Shown: in pieces, positions 7,210 through 18,259 of the stretch | Numbering within the stretch: position 1 is the stretch's first letter | How the letters are laid out: every line of letters starts with the position of its first letter | From: CALMEC01 sp964393105 | GTDB taxonomy: Bacteria > Actinomycetota > Thermoleophilia > Miltoncostaeales > Miltoncostaeaceae | Assembly: GCA_964393105.1 (NCBI GenBank) | Contig: CAYMSM010000004.1 | Location: 47,352 to 111,351, forward strand | Length of the DNA: 64,000 nucleotides | Reading direction: 5' to 3' | Program-made: the position numbers and the translations under genes | Notes under the pieces: model-generated | Database searches by the model: none | The model's input: the letters and a program-made list of their open reading frames with translations, nothing else | Told to the model about the DNA's origin: nothing

Positions 7210-9597
7210 TCAGATGCGTTTGCGCAGCGCCTGGCGATCCACCTTGCCGGTCGCTCCGCGCGGCAGCTCACCCACGATCGTGACGGACGTCGGAGCCATG
7301 TGCGATGCGAGCCGGTGCGCGACGTGCCGGCGAAGTACGTCGGCCAGGTCAGGTGTGTCGTCCGTGCCCGGATCACGAAGCACCACGTATGCGGTCGCGT
7401 GGACCAACCCGTCGGCGTCGGGCAGGCCGACGACCGCGGCTTCGGCGACGGCGGGGTGCTCGTGCAGGGCCCCCTCGACCTCGATGGGGCTGACCCACTT
7501 CGCGTCGACCTTGAACAGGTCATCGGCTCGACCCAGGTGACGAAAGATACCGTCGTTCTGGCGCAGGACGTCGCCCATTCGCACCCAAGGGCCGTAGACG
7601 AGTTGACGGGTTTCGTCACCGCGCCGCCAGTACCCAGTGGTATTGGACGGGCTCTTGATCCAGAGCCGGCCCGGAGCACCCTCCGCGACGGGTTGGCCAT
7701 CGTCGTCGGCCAGGCGGATCTCGACACCCGGGACGATCCGGCCGAGGGCTCCGGGCATCGGCTCGCCGGGACGTGTCGAGATGACGATGTTCGAGCACTC
7801 CGAACACCCGAGTCCTTCGATCAGCTCGACACCGGTGACCTCGCTGATGCGTTGACCGATCACCGAGGGCAGCGCGTCTCCGGACGACACTGCCAGCCGC
7901 ACACCCGCCAATGCTCCTGGATCCGGGTGCCGTTGCAGAAACGTCGCGAGCTGAGCCCAGAACGTCGGGACACCCGACAGGACCGTCACACCATGTCGCT
8001 CGATTGCTCCGACGACGCTGCGGACCGTAGGGCGCGCGGACGAGAACACGCACGCCGCACCGCGGCCGAGCGGGCGGAAGAAGCCGTTGCCGAACCCGAG
8101 TGAGGCAAACAGGCGCGCGACCGAATGGCAGCGATCGCCTGGGCCGAGGGCCAGGATCTCGCCAGCGTAGCCGTCCACGCTGGCGCGCAGGTCACGATGG
8201 GCGTGCATCGCCCCCTTGGGCCGGCCGGTCGAACCGGACGAGAAGATCATGTACGCGAGGTCCTCGGGATCCACCGCGGCAATCGGCTGAGGAGCCCCTT
8301 CGAACAGATCCTCGGGTGCGATCCGCGCGACGTCTGGTGGCAAGTCTTGGTCGGGTGCGCACACCGCGGCGGTGGGCTCGAGATCGTCGAGCGTGGCCAG
8401 GGTGTGACGACCGCCCGGCTCCAGGGGAATCGCGACGGCGCCCAGCCGGGCAGCTCCGAGGAATGCGGCGCACCAAAGACGCCCGTCCGGAACGACGATC
8501 GCGACCCGTTCGCCGCGACGCACACCGGCTCGTCGCAGGCGTCCCGCGGCACGCGCGGACGCGTCGTCAAGATCGTCGAACGTCCACCGGCCGGCGTCGT
8601 CGATGACGGCGACATCCGTCCCACGTCCAGCCCTGCGGTGCTGTTCGACGAGCAGGTCGACCAGGTTCTCCCGCGCGTCGGTCGTCGGGTTCGCGGAATG
8701 GATCGTGAGGCCTGACGGCGGGAGGACGGCCTGTGCGAGCGCGTCGATGGCGTCGATCGGGACTCGGGACGGCATGGAGAGGACGGCGTCGGTGGCTCCG
8801 GCAGGTCCGTATTCGGCGAGCTGGTCGCGAACCTCGTCCGTCGTGCCGACGATTCCGGTCGTGCGAATCCATCGCAGGACGGCGGCAGGAGTCGTGCCGA
8901 GCGCGGTGGCCTGGGGCGTCAACCACGCGTGGGCCTCGCGTTCGGTCGGGTACGCGAACGCGAACGTGTAGAGGCAGAATGCAAGCGGGCCTCGCCCGGC
9001 AGACTGGCGTGATGCATCGACGATTGCGCGTCGTGACGCGAACTTCTCGGGCGCGATCCATGCCGAGATCATCCCGTCGGCCCGCTCGCCCGCCAGCCGA
9101 AGCAGGCGCGGTTTGTGGGCCGCGAGCCAAATGGGCGGGCGCGATGCCGGCTGGTTGGGCGGGGTCCCATTGGGCGTGTCGGACATCGCCCGCATCACGT
9201 CGAGCGCTCGGATGACGCCTGCGGTGCGCTCGGCCGGGGTGCCGAAGTGGTACCCATACGCCTCGTGCTCTGCGCGGTCTGAGCCCGTGCCGAGACCGAC
9301 GATCAGCCGTCCACCGGAGATGACGTCGAGCGCGGTCGTCATCTTGGCCGCGAGCGGCGCCGGGCGATAGCTGGCCGACATGACCGCGATACCTAGCCGG
9401 GCCCGGTTGGTGAGCGGCGCAAGGGCGGCGAGCGTCGTCAATGCATCGAAGACCGGCTCCCGTTTATCGCGGCCGGGCGACTGCAGGTGATCGTTGACCC
9501 AGATGCCGTCGAAACCCAGATGCTCGATACGGCTTGCCGCATCGAGCAACTCCGGCCACGTCGAGCCGTATTGGGGAACGCGGACGCCGATTCTCAC
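7210..9597 (-). CDS. fusion: LLM (F420/FMN) oxidoreductase + benzoate-CoA-ligase-like AMP-forming synthetase
   Basis: One uninterrupted 795-aa frame joins two normally separate enzymes. Residues ~1-290 are a luciferase-like-monooxygenase TIM barrel (start IGVRVPQYGSTW, then IEHLGFDGIWVNDH, GGRLIVGLGTGSDR, GTTDEVRDQLAEY). Residues ~303-795 are an ANL adenylate-forming ligase with YMIFSSGSTGRPKGAMHAH (~445), GLGCSECSNIVIS, GRADDLFKVDAKWVSPIEVE and the C-terminal catalytic Lys in LPRGATGKVDR (~788). The ligase half looks closest to benzoate/4-hydroxybenzoate-CoA ligases. GTG 9597 was chosen because it matches typical LLM N-termini; an upstream ATG at 9723 would add 42 unconserved residues. It probably activates a carboxylic acid and oxidises or reduces it or its thioester. 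The substrate is unknown. Confidence 0.88.
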   Translation of the reverse strand: MRIGVRVPQYGSTWPELLDAASRIEHLGFDGIWVNDHLQSPGRDKREPVFDALTTLAALAPLTNRARLGIAVMSASYRPAPLAAKMTTALDVISGGRLIVGLGTGSDRAEHEAYGYHFGTPAERTAGVIRALDVMRAMSDTPNGTPPNQPASRPPIWLAAHKPRLLRLAGERADGMISAWIAPEKFASRRAIVDASRQSAGRGPLAFCLYTFAFAYPTEREAHAWLTPQATALGTTPAAVLRWIRTTGIVGTTDEVRDQLAEYGPAGATDAVLSMPSRVPIDAIDALAQAVLPPSGLTIHSANPTTDARENLVDLLVEQHRRAGRGTDVAVIDDAGRWTFDDLDDASARAAGRLRRAGVRRGERVAIVVPDGRLWCAAFLGAARLGAVAIPLEPGGRHTLATLDDLEPTAAVCAPDQDLPPDVARIAPEDLFEGAPQPIAAVDPEDLAYMIFSSGSTGRPKGAMHAHRDLRASVDGYAGEILALGPGDRCHSVARLFASLGFGNGFFRPLGRGAACVFSSARPTVRSVVGAIERHGVTVLSGVPTFWAQLATFLQRHPDPGALAGVRLAVSSGDALPSVIGQRISEVTGVELIEGLGCSECSNIVISTRPGEPMPGALGRIVPGVEIRLADDDGQPVAEGAPGRLWIKSPSNTTGYWRRGDETRQLVYGPWVRMGDVLRQNDGIFRHLGRADDLFKVDAKWVSPIEVEGALHEHPAVAEAAVVGLPDADGLVHATAYVVLRDPGTDDTPDLADVLRRHVAHRLASHMAPTSVTIVGELPRGATGKVDRQALRKRI

Positions 9598-9888
9598 ACC
9601 GCGGATGCTCGCGTTCCGATGGCCGTGCGACAACCCCAGAGTGACCGGACGGCGAAAGGAGGTGGGTGCGCCTGCGCGCGACCACGTCAGGTTCGGACAT
9701 GATTGGCCGGATGTCGGGGGCATCGGGTAGCCGATGAGGCACGTCTCAACTGGTGGCTACGGAACGTCAGCGTGCTTCGCGGCCAAGCCAGTCACGCTTC
9801 CCGCAGCGTCGGTGGGTGGGTCTGTCCCGCGTCAAGAATGTGACGGGCGCAAGGCGGGTTCGGTGGTGCTGTGGCAGCATGCCCGGCC

Positions 9889-11577
9889 GTGAGCGACGAG
9901 CACTACATCTTCACCATGTACCGGATGTCGAAGTCCTATGGCTCCGGCGCCAAGAAGGTCCTCGAGGACGTGACGCTCGCGTTCTACCCAGGGGCGAAGA
10001 TCGGGGTGCTGGGATACAACGGCGCGGGCAAGAGCACGGTGTTGCGGCTGATGGCGGGGATCGAGCAGCCGTCGTCCGGCGATGCGATCCTGGCACCGGG
10101 CGCGACGGTCGGCTTGTTGGAGCAGGAGCCGCACCTGGATCCGGCCAAAGACGTACTCGGCAACGTCGAGGACGGCGTCGCCGCCACGCGGGCGCTCCTC
10201 ACCACCTACGGCGAGCTCAGCGCCAAGCTTGGTGAGCCGCTCTCGGACGACGAGATGGCCGCCACGCTCGATGAGTTCACGAACGTGCAGGAGGCCATCG
10301 AGCGGGCCAACGCATGGGACCTCGACGGTCAGCTCGAGACGGCGATGGATGCACTGCGCTGCCCGCCGTCCGACGCCGACGTCACGACCCTCTCCGGCGG
10401 CGAGCGCCGTCGTGTCGCGCTCTGCCGGCTGTTGCTCGCGGCACCCGACCTGCTGCTGCTCGACGAGCCGACGAATCACCTGGACGCCGAGTCGGTGGCC
10501 TGGCTCGAGCGGTTCCTCGACGAGTACCAGGGCACCGTCGTGGCCGTCACCCACGACCGGTACTTCCTGGACAACGTCGCCGGCTGGATCCTCGAGCTCG
10601 ATCGCGGAAAGGGAATCCCCTGGAAGGGTAACTACTCCTCGTGGCTCGAGCAGAAAGAGGCCCGACTCGCCCAAGAGGACAAGGAGGACTCGGCCCGTCG
10701 CAAGGCCATCGTGAGGGAGCTCGAGTGGGTCCGGTCAGGTCAGAAGGCCCGTCAGGCCAAGGGCAAGGCCCGCCTGGCCAACTACGAGCGGCTCGTCGCC
10801 GAGGAGTCCTCGGGCGACAAGCGTGGCACGGTCGAGATCCGCATCCCGCCTGCGCCCAGGCTGGGCGACATCGTCGTCGAGGCGAAGGGGCTCACCAAGG
10901 GGTTCGGTGAGAGGGTCTTGATCGACGACCTGTCGTTCTCGTTGCCCAAGGCCGGCATCGTCGGCGTGATCGGGCCGAACGGGGCCGGCAAGACCACGCT
11001 GTTTCGCATGATCGCCGGGGTCGAACCGCCCGACGGCGGTGAGCTTCGCGTCGGCGACACCGTGGAGCTCGCCTACGTCGACCAGTCCCGCGATGCGCTC
11101 GACCCCGCGAACAACGTTTGGAAAGAGATCTCGGGCAACAAGGACATCATGATGCTTGGCGGCAAGATCGAGGTGAACTCGCGCGCCTATGTCGCGTCGT
11201 TCAACTTCAAGGGCGCCGATCAACAGAAGCCGGTGGGTCACCTGTCGGGCGGCGAGCGCAACCGCGTCCACCTGGCCAAGATGTTGGCGGGAGGTGGCAA
11301 CCTGCTGCTCCTCGACGAGCCGTCAAACGACCTCGACGTCGACACGCTCCGCGCGCTCGAAGACGCCGTGGAGGCGTTCTCGGGCTGCGTCGTCGTGATC
11401 AGCCACGACCGCTGGTTCCTCGACCGGATCGCCACGCACATCCTGGCATTCGAGGGTGAGGGTCAGGTCGTGTGGTTCGAGGGCAACTACGCCGAGTACG
11501 AGGAACACCGCAGGCGCACCCTCGGCGAGGGCGCCGCGCAGCCGCACCGGATGAAGTACAAGCGCCTCAGCCACTGA
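9889..11577 (+). CDS. ettA: energy-dependent translational throttle protein EttA (ABC-F)
   Basis: Ribosome-binding ABC-F ATPase that gates the first elongation step according to energy state. It has 562 aa (E. coli 555). The first nucleotide-binding domain has GYNGAGKST, LSGGERRR and LLLDEPTNHLD. The linker is rich in charged residues (RELEWVRSGQKARQAKGKAR). The second domain has GPNGAGKTT, LSGGERNR and LLLDEPSNDLD, with HDR switches in both halves. The N-terminus (YIFTMYRMSKSY, then FYPGAKIGVLG) aligns with EttA and not with other ABC-F members. GTG 9889 is preferred over GTG 9871, six codons upstream. It appears monocistronic, facing the GGDEF gene. Confidence 0.93.
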   Translation: MSDEHYIFTMYRMSKSYGSGAKKVLEDVTLAFYPGAKIGVLGYNGAGKSTVLRLMAGIEQPSSGDAILAPGATVGLLEQEPHLDPAKDVLGNVEDGVAATRALLTTYGELSAKLGEPLSDDEMAATLDEFTNVQEAIERANAWDLDGQLETAMDALRCPPSDADVTTLSGGERRRVALCRLLLAAPDLLLLDEPTNHLDAESVAWLERFLDEYQGTVVAVTHDRYFLDNVAGWILELDRGKGIPWKGNYSSWLEQKEARLAQEDKEDSARRKAIVRELEWVRSGQKARQAKGKARLANYERLVAEESSGDKRGTVEIRIPPAPRLGDIVVEAKGLTKGFGERVLIDDLSFSLPKAGIVGVIGPNGAGKTTLFRMIAGVEPPDGGELRVGDTVELAYVDQSRDALDPANNVWKEISGNKDIMMLGGKIEVNSRAYVASFNFKGADQQKPVGHLSGGERNRVHLAKMLAGGGNLLLLDEPSNDLDVDTLRALEDAVEAFSGCVVVISHDRWFLDRIATHILAFEGEGQVVWFEGNYAEYEEHRRRTLGEGAAQPHRMKYKRLSH

Positions 11578-11585
11578 GCTGAGAT

Positions 11586-11599
11586 GAGACCGACGTCTC
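11586..11599 (+). terminator. short hairpin after ettA
   Basis: GAGAC-CGAC-GTCTC forms a 5-bp stem just after the ettA stop and in front of the convergent GGDEF gene. There is no T tract. This is a weak candidate terminator. Confidence 0.25.
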
Positions 11600-11607
11600 G
11601 CTGAGTA

Positions 11608-12450
11608 CTAGCGGCGGGCGACCGGGGCCAGGTCAGTCCCGAACCCGGCGTCGTCGGGCGTGGCGAGCTCGACGCGATTGCGTCCTCGCTGCTTGGCCCG
11701 GTACAGGGCCGCGTCTGCGACGGCGAGCGCCCCGTCGATGCTCGATCCCGATGGCCAATCGGCAACCCCGATGCTCACGGTGACGACGCCCTGCGTGGCG
11801 AACCGCTGACGGAGCTCATCGAGGAACGGCCAGGCGGCGCCGGCATCGCGGTGCGGCAGTATCAGCCCGAACTCCTCTCCACCAAGCCGTGCTGCGAGCC
11901 CGTTCGCATCGACGACCTCGTGAAGGATCGCTCCACAGCGACGGAGCTCGGCATCGCCCGCAGCGTGCCCCTTGGTGTCGTTGACACGCTTGAACTCGTC
12001 GAGATCGAGGACCGCAACGGCGGCATCTCCACTCGTTCCGGCGGCAAGCTCCTTTGCCCGGGCGAAGAACGCCCGACGGTTGGCGAGCTGGGTCAGCTCG
12101 TCCGTGGTGACAAGGATCGCAAGGCGCGCCTCGGCCCTCTGGCGGCGGCGGACCTCCTCCTCCAGTTGTATCGACCGGCTGTTCAAGACCCGCGCCACTC
12201 CCATCAGCAACGCGAACACCGGTGGCGCGAGGACGAGGGGCGCCAGGACCGGCAGCCCGTACGCGATCACCATGACGGTCCCCGTCCTGGGGAGCATGTC
12301 GAACGCGACGTACATCGCGGCGCACAGGCCGAGCGACCCGACTGCGGTTGCGAGCGTCAATGCGAGGATGAACAGCCGGCGCCTGCCGGCAGGCTCAACC
12401 CGCGAGAGGGCCCAGCGTTCCAGGCGCCGACGATATGAACTCCACCCCAT
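11608..12450 (-). CDS. membrane diguanylate cyclase (GGDEF)
   Basis: It has 280 aa. Two membrane helices (27-50 and 58-83) are followed by a short coiled coil (92-110) and a GGDEF domain starting at DELTQLANRRAFF. The active-site signature is GGEEF (190-194), with metal-site DLDEFKRVND upstream. The inhibitory RxxD site five residues before GGEEF is missing (NGLAARLGGEEF), so c-di-GMP product inhibition through it is unlikely. No periplasmic sensor domain of note is present; input may be membrane state or dimerisation. ATATCT lies 5 nt before the ATG. Confidence 0.92.
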   Translation of the reverse strand: MGWSSYRRRLERWALSRVEPAGRRRLFILALTLATAVGSLGLCAAMYVAFDMLPRTGTVMVIAYGLPVLAPLVLAPPVFALLMGVARVLNSRSIQLEEEVRRRQRAEARLAILVTTDELTQLANRRAFFARAKELAAGTSGDAAVAVLDLDEFKRVNDTKGHAAGDAELRRCGAILHEVVDANGLAARLGGEEFGLILPHRDAGAAWPFLDELRQRFATQGVVTVSIGVADWPSGSSIDGALAVADAALYRAKQRGRNRVELATPDDAGFGTDLAPVARR

Positions 12451-12530
12451 GCTTCAGATATCGACACGACGGCCGCCGACCTTGATCGACGGCCCATCTC
12501 GTTGCACCCGGGCCGGCGGGCTGGCTGGGG

Positions 12531-12536
12531 TAAGCT
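12531..12536 (+). promoter_or_regulatory. -10-like TAAGCT before aconitase
   Basis: TAAGCT lies 5 nt before an in-frame GTG at 12542 and 35 nt before the preferred ATG at 12572. It could give a short leader to the ATG or a leaderless GTG form. Confidence 0.35.
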
Positions 12537-12571
12537 GCCCGGTGGACGCCAACTCGATGACCAGGAGCCGC

Positions 12572-15259
<2,688 letters not shown>

Positions 15260-15314
15260 CCAGAGCACCCACAAGCGCGGACAACACCCTGACAGGCGGG
15301 ACCCGGGAGGTCGA

Positions 15315-15410
15315 TCACCCGTCGGACTGGGACGTGACGATCTCGAACAACACCAGCAAGAAGGCCAGGTTCGCCAAAATCGCCGGCGCGATCCGCGTGC
15401 CACGGGTCAC
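15315..15410 (-). CDS. 31-aa single-helix membrane peptide
   Basis: A GTG start with GGAG about 10 nt upstream opens a 31-codon frame encoding a basic N-terminus (VTRGTR), one hydrophobic helix (IAPAILANLAFLLVLFEIV) and a short polar end. It lies 31 nt downstream of the crotonase gene on the same strand and could be co-transcribed. It is too short for routine gene finders. A membrane anchor or small regulatory peptide is possible; no homologue is recognised. Confidence 0.4.
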   Translation of the reverse strand: MTRGTRIAPAILANLAFLLVLFEIVTSQSDG

Positions 15411-15441
15411 CGGCTGATCACTCCACCGGGCGAGGTCGGGG

Positions 15442-16224
15442 TCAATCCCCGGCCCCGTCCGGTCGAGTGCTCGTCCAGAGCGGTGCCCGCTTGTGGAGGA
15501 ATGCGGCGAATCCCTCTTGGGCGTCGTCGGTGGAAGCGCTCGCGGCCATGACGGCGCTCGCATGGTCGTACGCGTCGGGGAGCTGCCCGTCCAGGTTGTC
15601 GTAGAAAGCTCGCTTACCGGTGGCCAGCACCAAGGGGCTTGCGGTGGCGATCTGCGTGGCGAGCCGCCGGGTGCGGTCCACCAGCTGGTCGGCTGGGACC
15701 ACCTCGTTGACGAGGCCCCACGCCGCGGCGGTGTCGGCGTCGATCGGCTCGCCGGTCAGCAGCATCTGCATCGCGCGCTTGCGTCCGACCGACCGGGCGA
15801 CCTCGACCATCGGCGTGGTGCAGAAGAGCCCCACGCGCACCCCGGGGGTCGCAAACCGTGCGGTGTCACTCGCGATCGCCAGGTCACACGCTGCCACGAG
15901 CTGGCACCCTGCGGCGGTCGCGATGCCCTGCACGCAGGCGATGACGGGCTGCGGCAGGCGGTGGATCGCGAGCATCAGGTCGCCGCAGGCGGCAAACAGT
16001 TCGTCGTAGAACTCGGGATCGCGGGATGACATCTCGCGCAGGTCGTGCCCGGCGCTGAACGCCGGACCGGTCGCGGCGAGGATGATGACCGCCGCGTCGG
16101 GGTCATGGATGGCGCCGCGCAACGCGGTGATCATCTCGAGCGACAACGGGTTGCGCCGCTCCGGGCGATTGAGCGTCACGGTCATGATTGACCCGTCGCG
16201 TGTCACCAGCACCGGTTCGATCAT
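15442..16224 (-). CDS. enoyl-CoA hydratase/isomerase (crotonase) family protein
   Basis: It has 260 aa with a complete crotonase fold: oxyanion-hole segments GPAFSAGHDLREM and GIATAAGCQLVAACDLAIA, then FATPGVRVGLFCTTPMVEVARSVGRKRAMQMLLTGE split over adjacent helices. The sequence around VGLFCTTP resembles the ECHDC3-like branch, in which the usual catalytic Glu pair of true hydratases is not conserved, so the exact reaction is uncertain. The ATG abuts the outer end of inverted-repeat element A, which occupies its upstream region. Confidence 0.9.
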   Translation of the reverse strand: MIEPVLVTRDGSIMTVTLNRPERRNPLSLEMITALRGAIHDPDAAVIILAATGPAFSAGHDLREMSSRDPEFYDELFAACGDLMLAIHRLPQPVIACVQGIATAAGCQLVAACDLAIASDTARFATPGVRVGLFCTTPMVEVARSVGRKRAMQMLLTGEPIDADTAAAWGLVNEVVPADQLVDRTRRLATQIATASPLVLATGKRAFYDNLDGQLPDAYDHASAVMAASASTDDAQEGFAAFLHKRAPLWTSTRPDGAGD

Positions 16225-16226
16225 CT

Positions 16227-16426
16227 AGTGTCCTGTCTCACAAATACCCTTGCGATCTGGCGGCTGCAAAACTCCGCCGGATTTGGTCCGCTGGTGGAGG
16301 AGCAGTCGCCTCGGGAGCTGTGTCCTCGCCTGCGCCCATACTCTCCAGTATGGGGCGCAGGCTGCGTCCTTGTCCGGCGGGTTTTTCACTCGCCATATCG
16401 TCAAGGGATTCATGAGACAGGACACT
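16227..16426. repeat. inverted-repeat element A (200 bp)
   Basis: The outer arms AGTGTCCTGTCTCA (16227-16240) and TGAGACAGGACACT (16413-16426) are a perfect 14-bp inverted repeat. Similarity continues inward (CAAATACCC against ATGAATCCC, GATCTGGCG against GATATGGCG). An inner hairpin TGCGCCCATACT/AGTATGGGGCGCA lies at ~16331-16359. The element fills the space between the divergent crotonase and CoA-binding genes. Its core is shared with element B at 20977-21247 and a fragment near 28690. No coding potential. Confidence 0.85.
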
Positions 16427-16457
16427 CGGCTCCTCAGAGAGACGGTGGGTGCCAGTG

Positions 16458-16463
16458 TACGCT
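16458..16463 (+). promoter_or_regulatory. -10-like TACGCT for a leaderless start
   Basis: TACGCT followed by exactly 6 nt and the ATG at 16470. The identical hexamer and spacing occur before ispH and the VanX-like gene. Confidence 0.5.
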
Positions 16464-16469
16464 GGCGCA

Positions 16470-16970
16470 ATGGCGATGCTGGCAGGGATGACGCAAGGGG
16501 CGCCCAGCGACGACGTGCGGCGCATCCTCGTGCGCTACCGTCGCCTCGCGGTCGTCGGCCTGTCGCCCAACATCTCGCGGCCGAGCTTCCGGGCGATGGT
16601 CCACATGAAGGCCTACGGCTACGACATCACCCCGGTCAATCCCATGTGCGACCAGGTGTTGGGCTTTCCCGCCGTCGGTACCCTGGCCGAGGCGGCCGAG
16701 CGCGGCCCGCTCGAGGTCGTCGACATCTTCCGCAGGGTCGAGGACATCCCCCCGATCGTGGACGAGGCGATCGAACTCGGTGCCAAGGTCGTGTGGTTGC
16801 AGTTGGGTTTGCAGCACCCGGAGGCGGCGGCCAAGGCGCTGGCGGCGGGGCTCGAGGTGGTCCAGGACCGGTGCATCAAGATGGAGCACTGTCGCTTCTT
16901 CGGTGGGCTCAACGTCGTGGGGCTCGCGACGGGGGTCGTCGGATCGCGCCGGATGGAGGTGCCGGCATAG
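16470..16970 (+). CDS. CoA-binding domain protein (YccU-like)
   Basis: It has 166 aa. The whole protein is a Rossmann-type CoA_binding domain: RLAVVGLSPNISRPSF near the N-terminus, GYDITPVNPM, then VDIFRRVEDIPPIVDEAIEL and VVWLQLGLQHPEAA. A Cys/Met-rich end (DRCIKMEHCRFF) is typical of this family. ATG 16470 was chosen from the upstream TACGCT-N6 signal; ATG 16488 is also possible. It is followed in the same operon by metY, whose start overlaps this stop codon. Its cellular role is not established; a link to sulfur-amino-acid or thioester metabolism is only suggested by context. Confidence 0.88.
   Translation: MAMLAGMTQGAPSDDVRRILVRYRRLAVVGLSPNISRPSFRAMVHMKAYGYDITPVNPMCDQVLGFPAVGTLAEAAERGPLEVVDIFRRVEDIPPIVDEAIELGAKVVWLQLGLQHPEAAAKALAAGLEVVQDRCIKMEHCRFFGGLNVVGLATGVVGSRRMEVPA
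16955..16969 (+). promoter_or_regulatory. Shine-Dalgarno GGAGGT with an AUA start codon (metY)
   Basis: GGAGGT (16955-16960) is followed by six bases and ATA (16967-16969), which overlaps the upstream TAG stop as ATAG, mirroring the ATGA overlaps of other operons here. There is no ATG, GTG or TTG in frame between here and GTG 16871. Confidence 0.5.
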
Positions 16971-18259
16971 GCGACGAGGAACATGCGCTCGGGTTCGACA
17001 CCCTGGCGGTCCACGCCGGCCAGCGGGTCGATCCCGTGACCGGGGCGCGCGCGGCGCCGATCTACCAGACGGCCGCGTACGTGTTCGAGGACGCGCAGCA
17101 TGCAGCCGACCTGTTCGACCTCAACCGCTTCGGCAACATCTACACGCGCATCATGAACCCCACGACCGCGGTGTTCGAGGAGCGCGTCGCGAGCCTCGAG
17201 GGCGGCGTCGGCGCGCTCGCGACCGCGAGCGGTTTGGCGGCGCAAGCCGTCGCGATCACCACGCTGCTGGAGGCGGGCGACGAGATCGTCGCCTCGACCC
17301 ATCTCTACGGGGGCAGCCACAACCAGATGTCGGTGACGCTCGCGAAGTTCGGCATCACCACGACGTTCGTGCCGCCCGACGACCTGGATGCGTGGCGGGC
17401 GGGCATCACCCCGCGCACGCGCCTGCTCTACGGCGAGACGATCGGCAACCCGGGTCTCGACGTGCTCGACATCCGCGCGGTGGCCGACGTGGCCGACGCC
17501 GCCGGCCTGCCCCTCCTTATCGACAACACCTTCGCCACCCCGTACCTGTGCCGGCCGTTCGAGCATGGCGCCCACCTGGTGACCCACTCGGCGACCAAGT
17601 GGATCGGCGGCCACGGCACCTCGATCGGCGGGGTGCTCGTCGACAGCGGACGGTTCGATTGGGAGGCAGGGATGTTCCCCGGCCTCGTCGAGCCGAGCGC
17701 CGGGTATCGCGGCATGCGGTTCGCCGAGACGTTCGGCAACTTCGCGTTCATCATGAAGGCCCGCGTCGAGACGATGCGCGACCTGGGGCCGGCGATGTCC
17801 CCGTTCAACGCGTTCTTGCTCTTGCAGGGGCTCGAGACCCTGTCGCTGCGGATGGATCGCCACGTCAAGAACGCCGTCGCGGTGGCGCGGTTCCTCCAGG
17901 GTCATGCCGCGGTCGAGTGGGTCAACTACCCCGATCTGCCGGGAGCGCCGACCCGGGCGCTGGCCGAGCGCTACCTGCCCCTCGGGGCCGGGTCGATGGT
18001 GACGTTCGGCATCCGCGGCGGGCGCGCGGCAGGCGAGCGCTTCATCGAGGCCTGCGAGCTGTGCTCGCACCTGGCCAACGTCGGCGACGCCAAGACGCTT
18101 GTCATCCACCCCGCGTCGACGACGCATCGCCGGCTGGACGAGCAGGCCCTGGCGGCCAGCGGCGTCACCGAGGACATGATCCGCATCTCGGTGGGGATCG
18201 AGACGGTCGACGACATCCTGTGGGACCTCGAACAGGCGCTCGACGGCACGAACGTCTGA
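16967..18259 (+). CDS. metY: O-acetylhomoserine aminocarboxypropyltransferase (PLP)
   Basis: Makes homocysteine (or methionine) from O-acetylhomoserine and sulfide. It has about 430 aa with the Cys/Met-metabolism PLP fold: FDTLAVHAGQ at the N-terminus, YTRIMNPTTAVFEERVASLE, DNTFATPYLCRP, the PLP-Lys segment THSATKWIGGHGTSIGG (Lys ~211) and VGDAKTLVIHPASTTH. The family start falls about 10 residues before FDTLAVHAGQ, exactly where a perfect GGAGGT precedes an ATA codon. The only in-frame standard start is GTG 16871, which overlaps the upstream gene by ~100 nt. I therefore set the start at ATA 16967 with caution. Confidence 0.93.
   Translation: MGDEEHALGFDTLAVHAGQRVDPVTGARAAPIYQTAAYVFEDAQHAADLFDLNRFGNIYTRIMNPTTAVFEERVASLEGGVGALATASGLAAQAVAITTLLEAGDEIVASTHLYGGSHNQMSVTLAKFGITTTFVPPDDLDAWRAGITPRTRLLYGETIGNPGLDVLDIRAVADVADAAGLPLLIDNTFATPYLCRPFEHGAHLVTHSATKWIGGHGTSIGGVLVDSGRFDWEAGMFPGLVEPSAGYRGMRFAETFGNFAFIMKARVETMRDLGPAMSPFNAFLLLQGLETLSLRMDRHVKNAVAVARFLQGHAAVEWVNYPDLPGAPTRALAERYLPLGAGSMVTFGIRGGRAAGERFIEACELCSHLANVGDAKTLVIHPASTTHRRLDEQALAASGVTEDMIRISVGIETVDDILWDLEQALDGTNV

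Noticed and set aside
16619..18127. 502-codon minus-strand open frame
   Set aside because: Antisense to the CoA-binding and metY genes; no recognisable domain.
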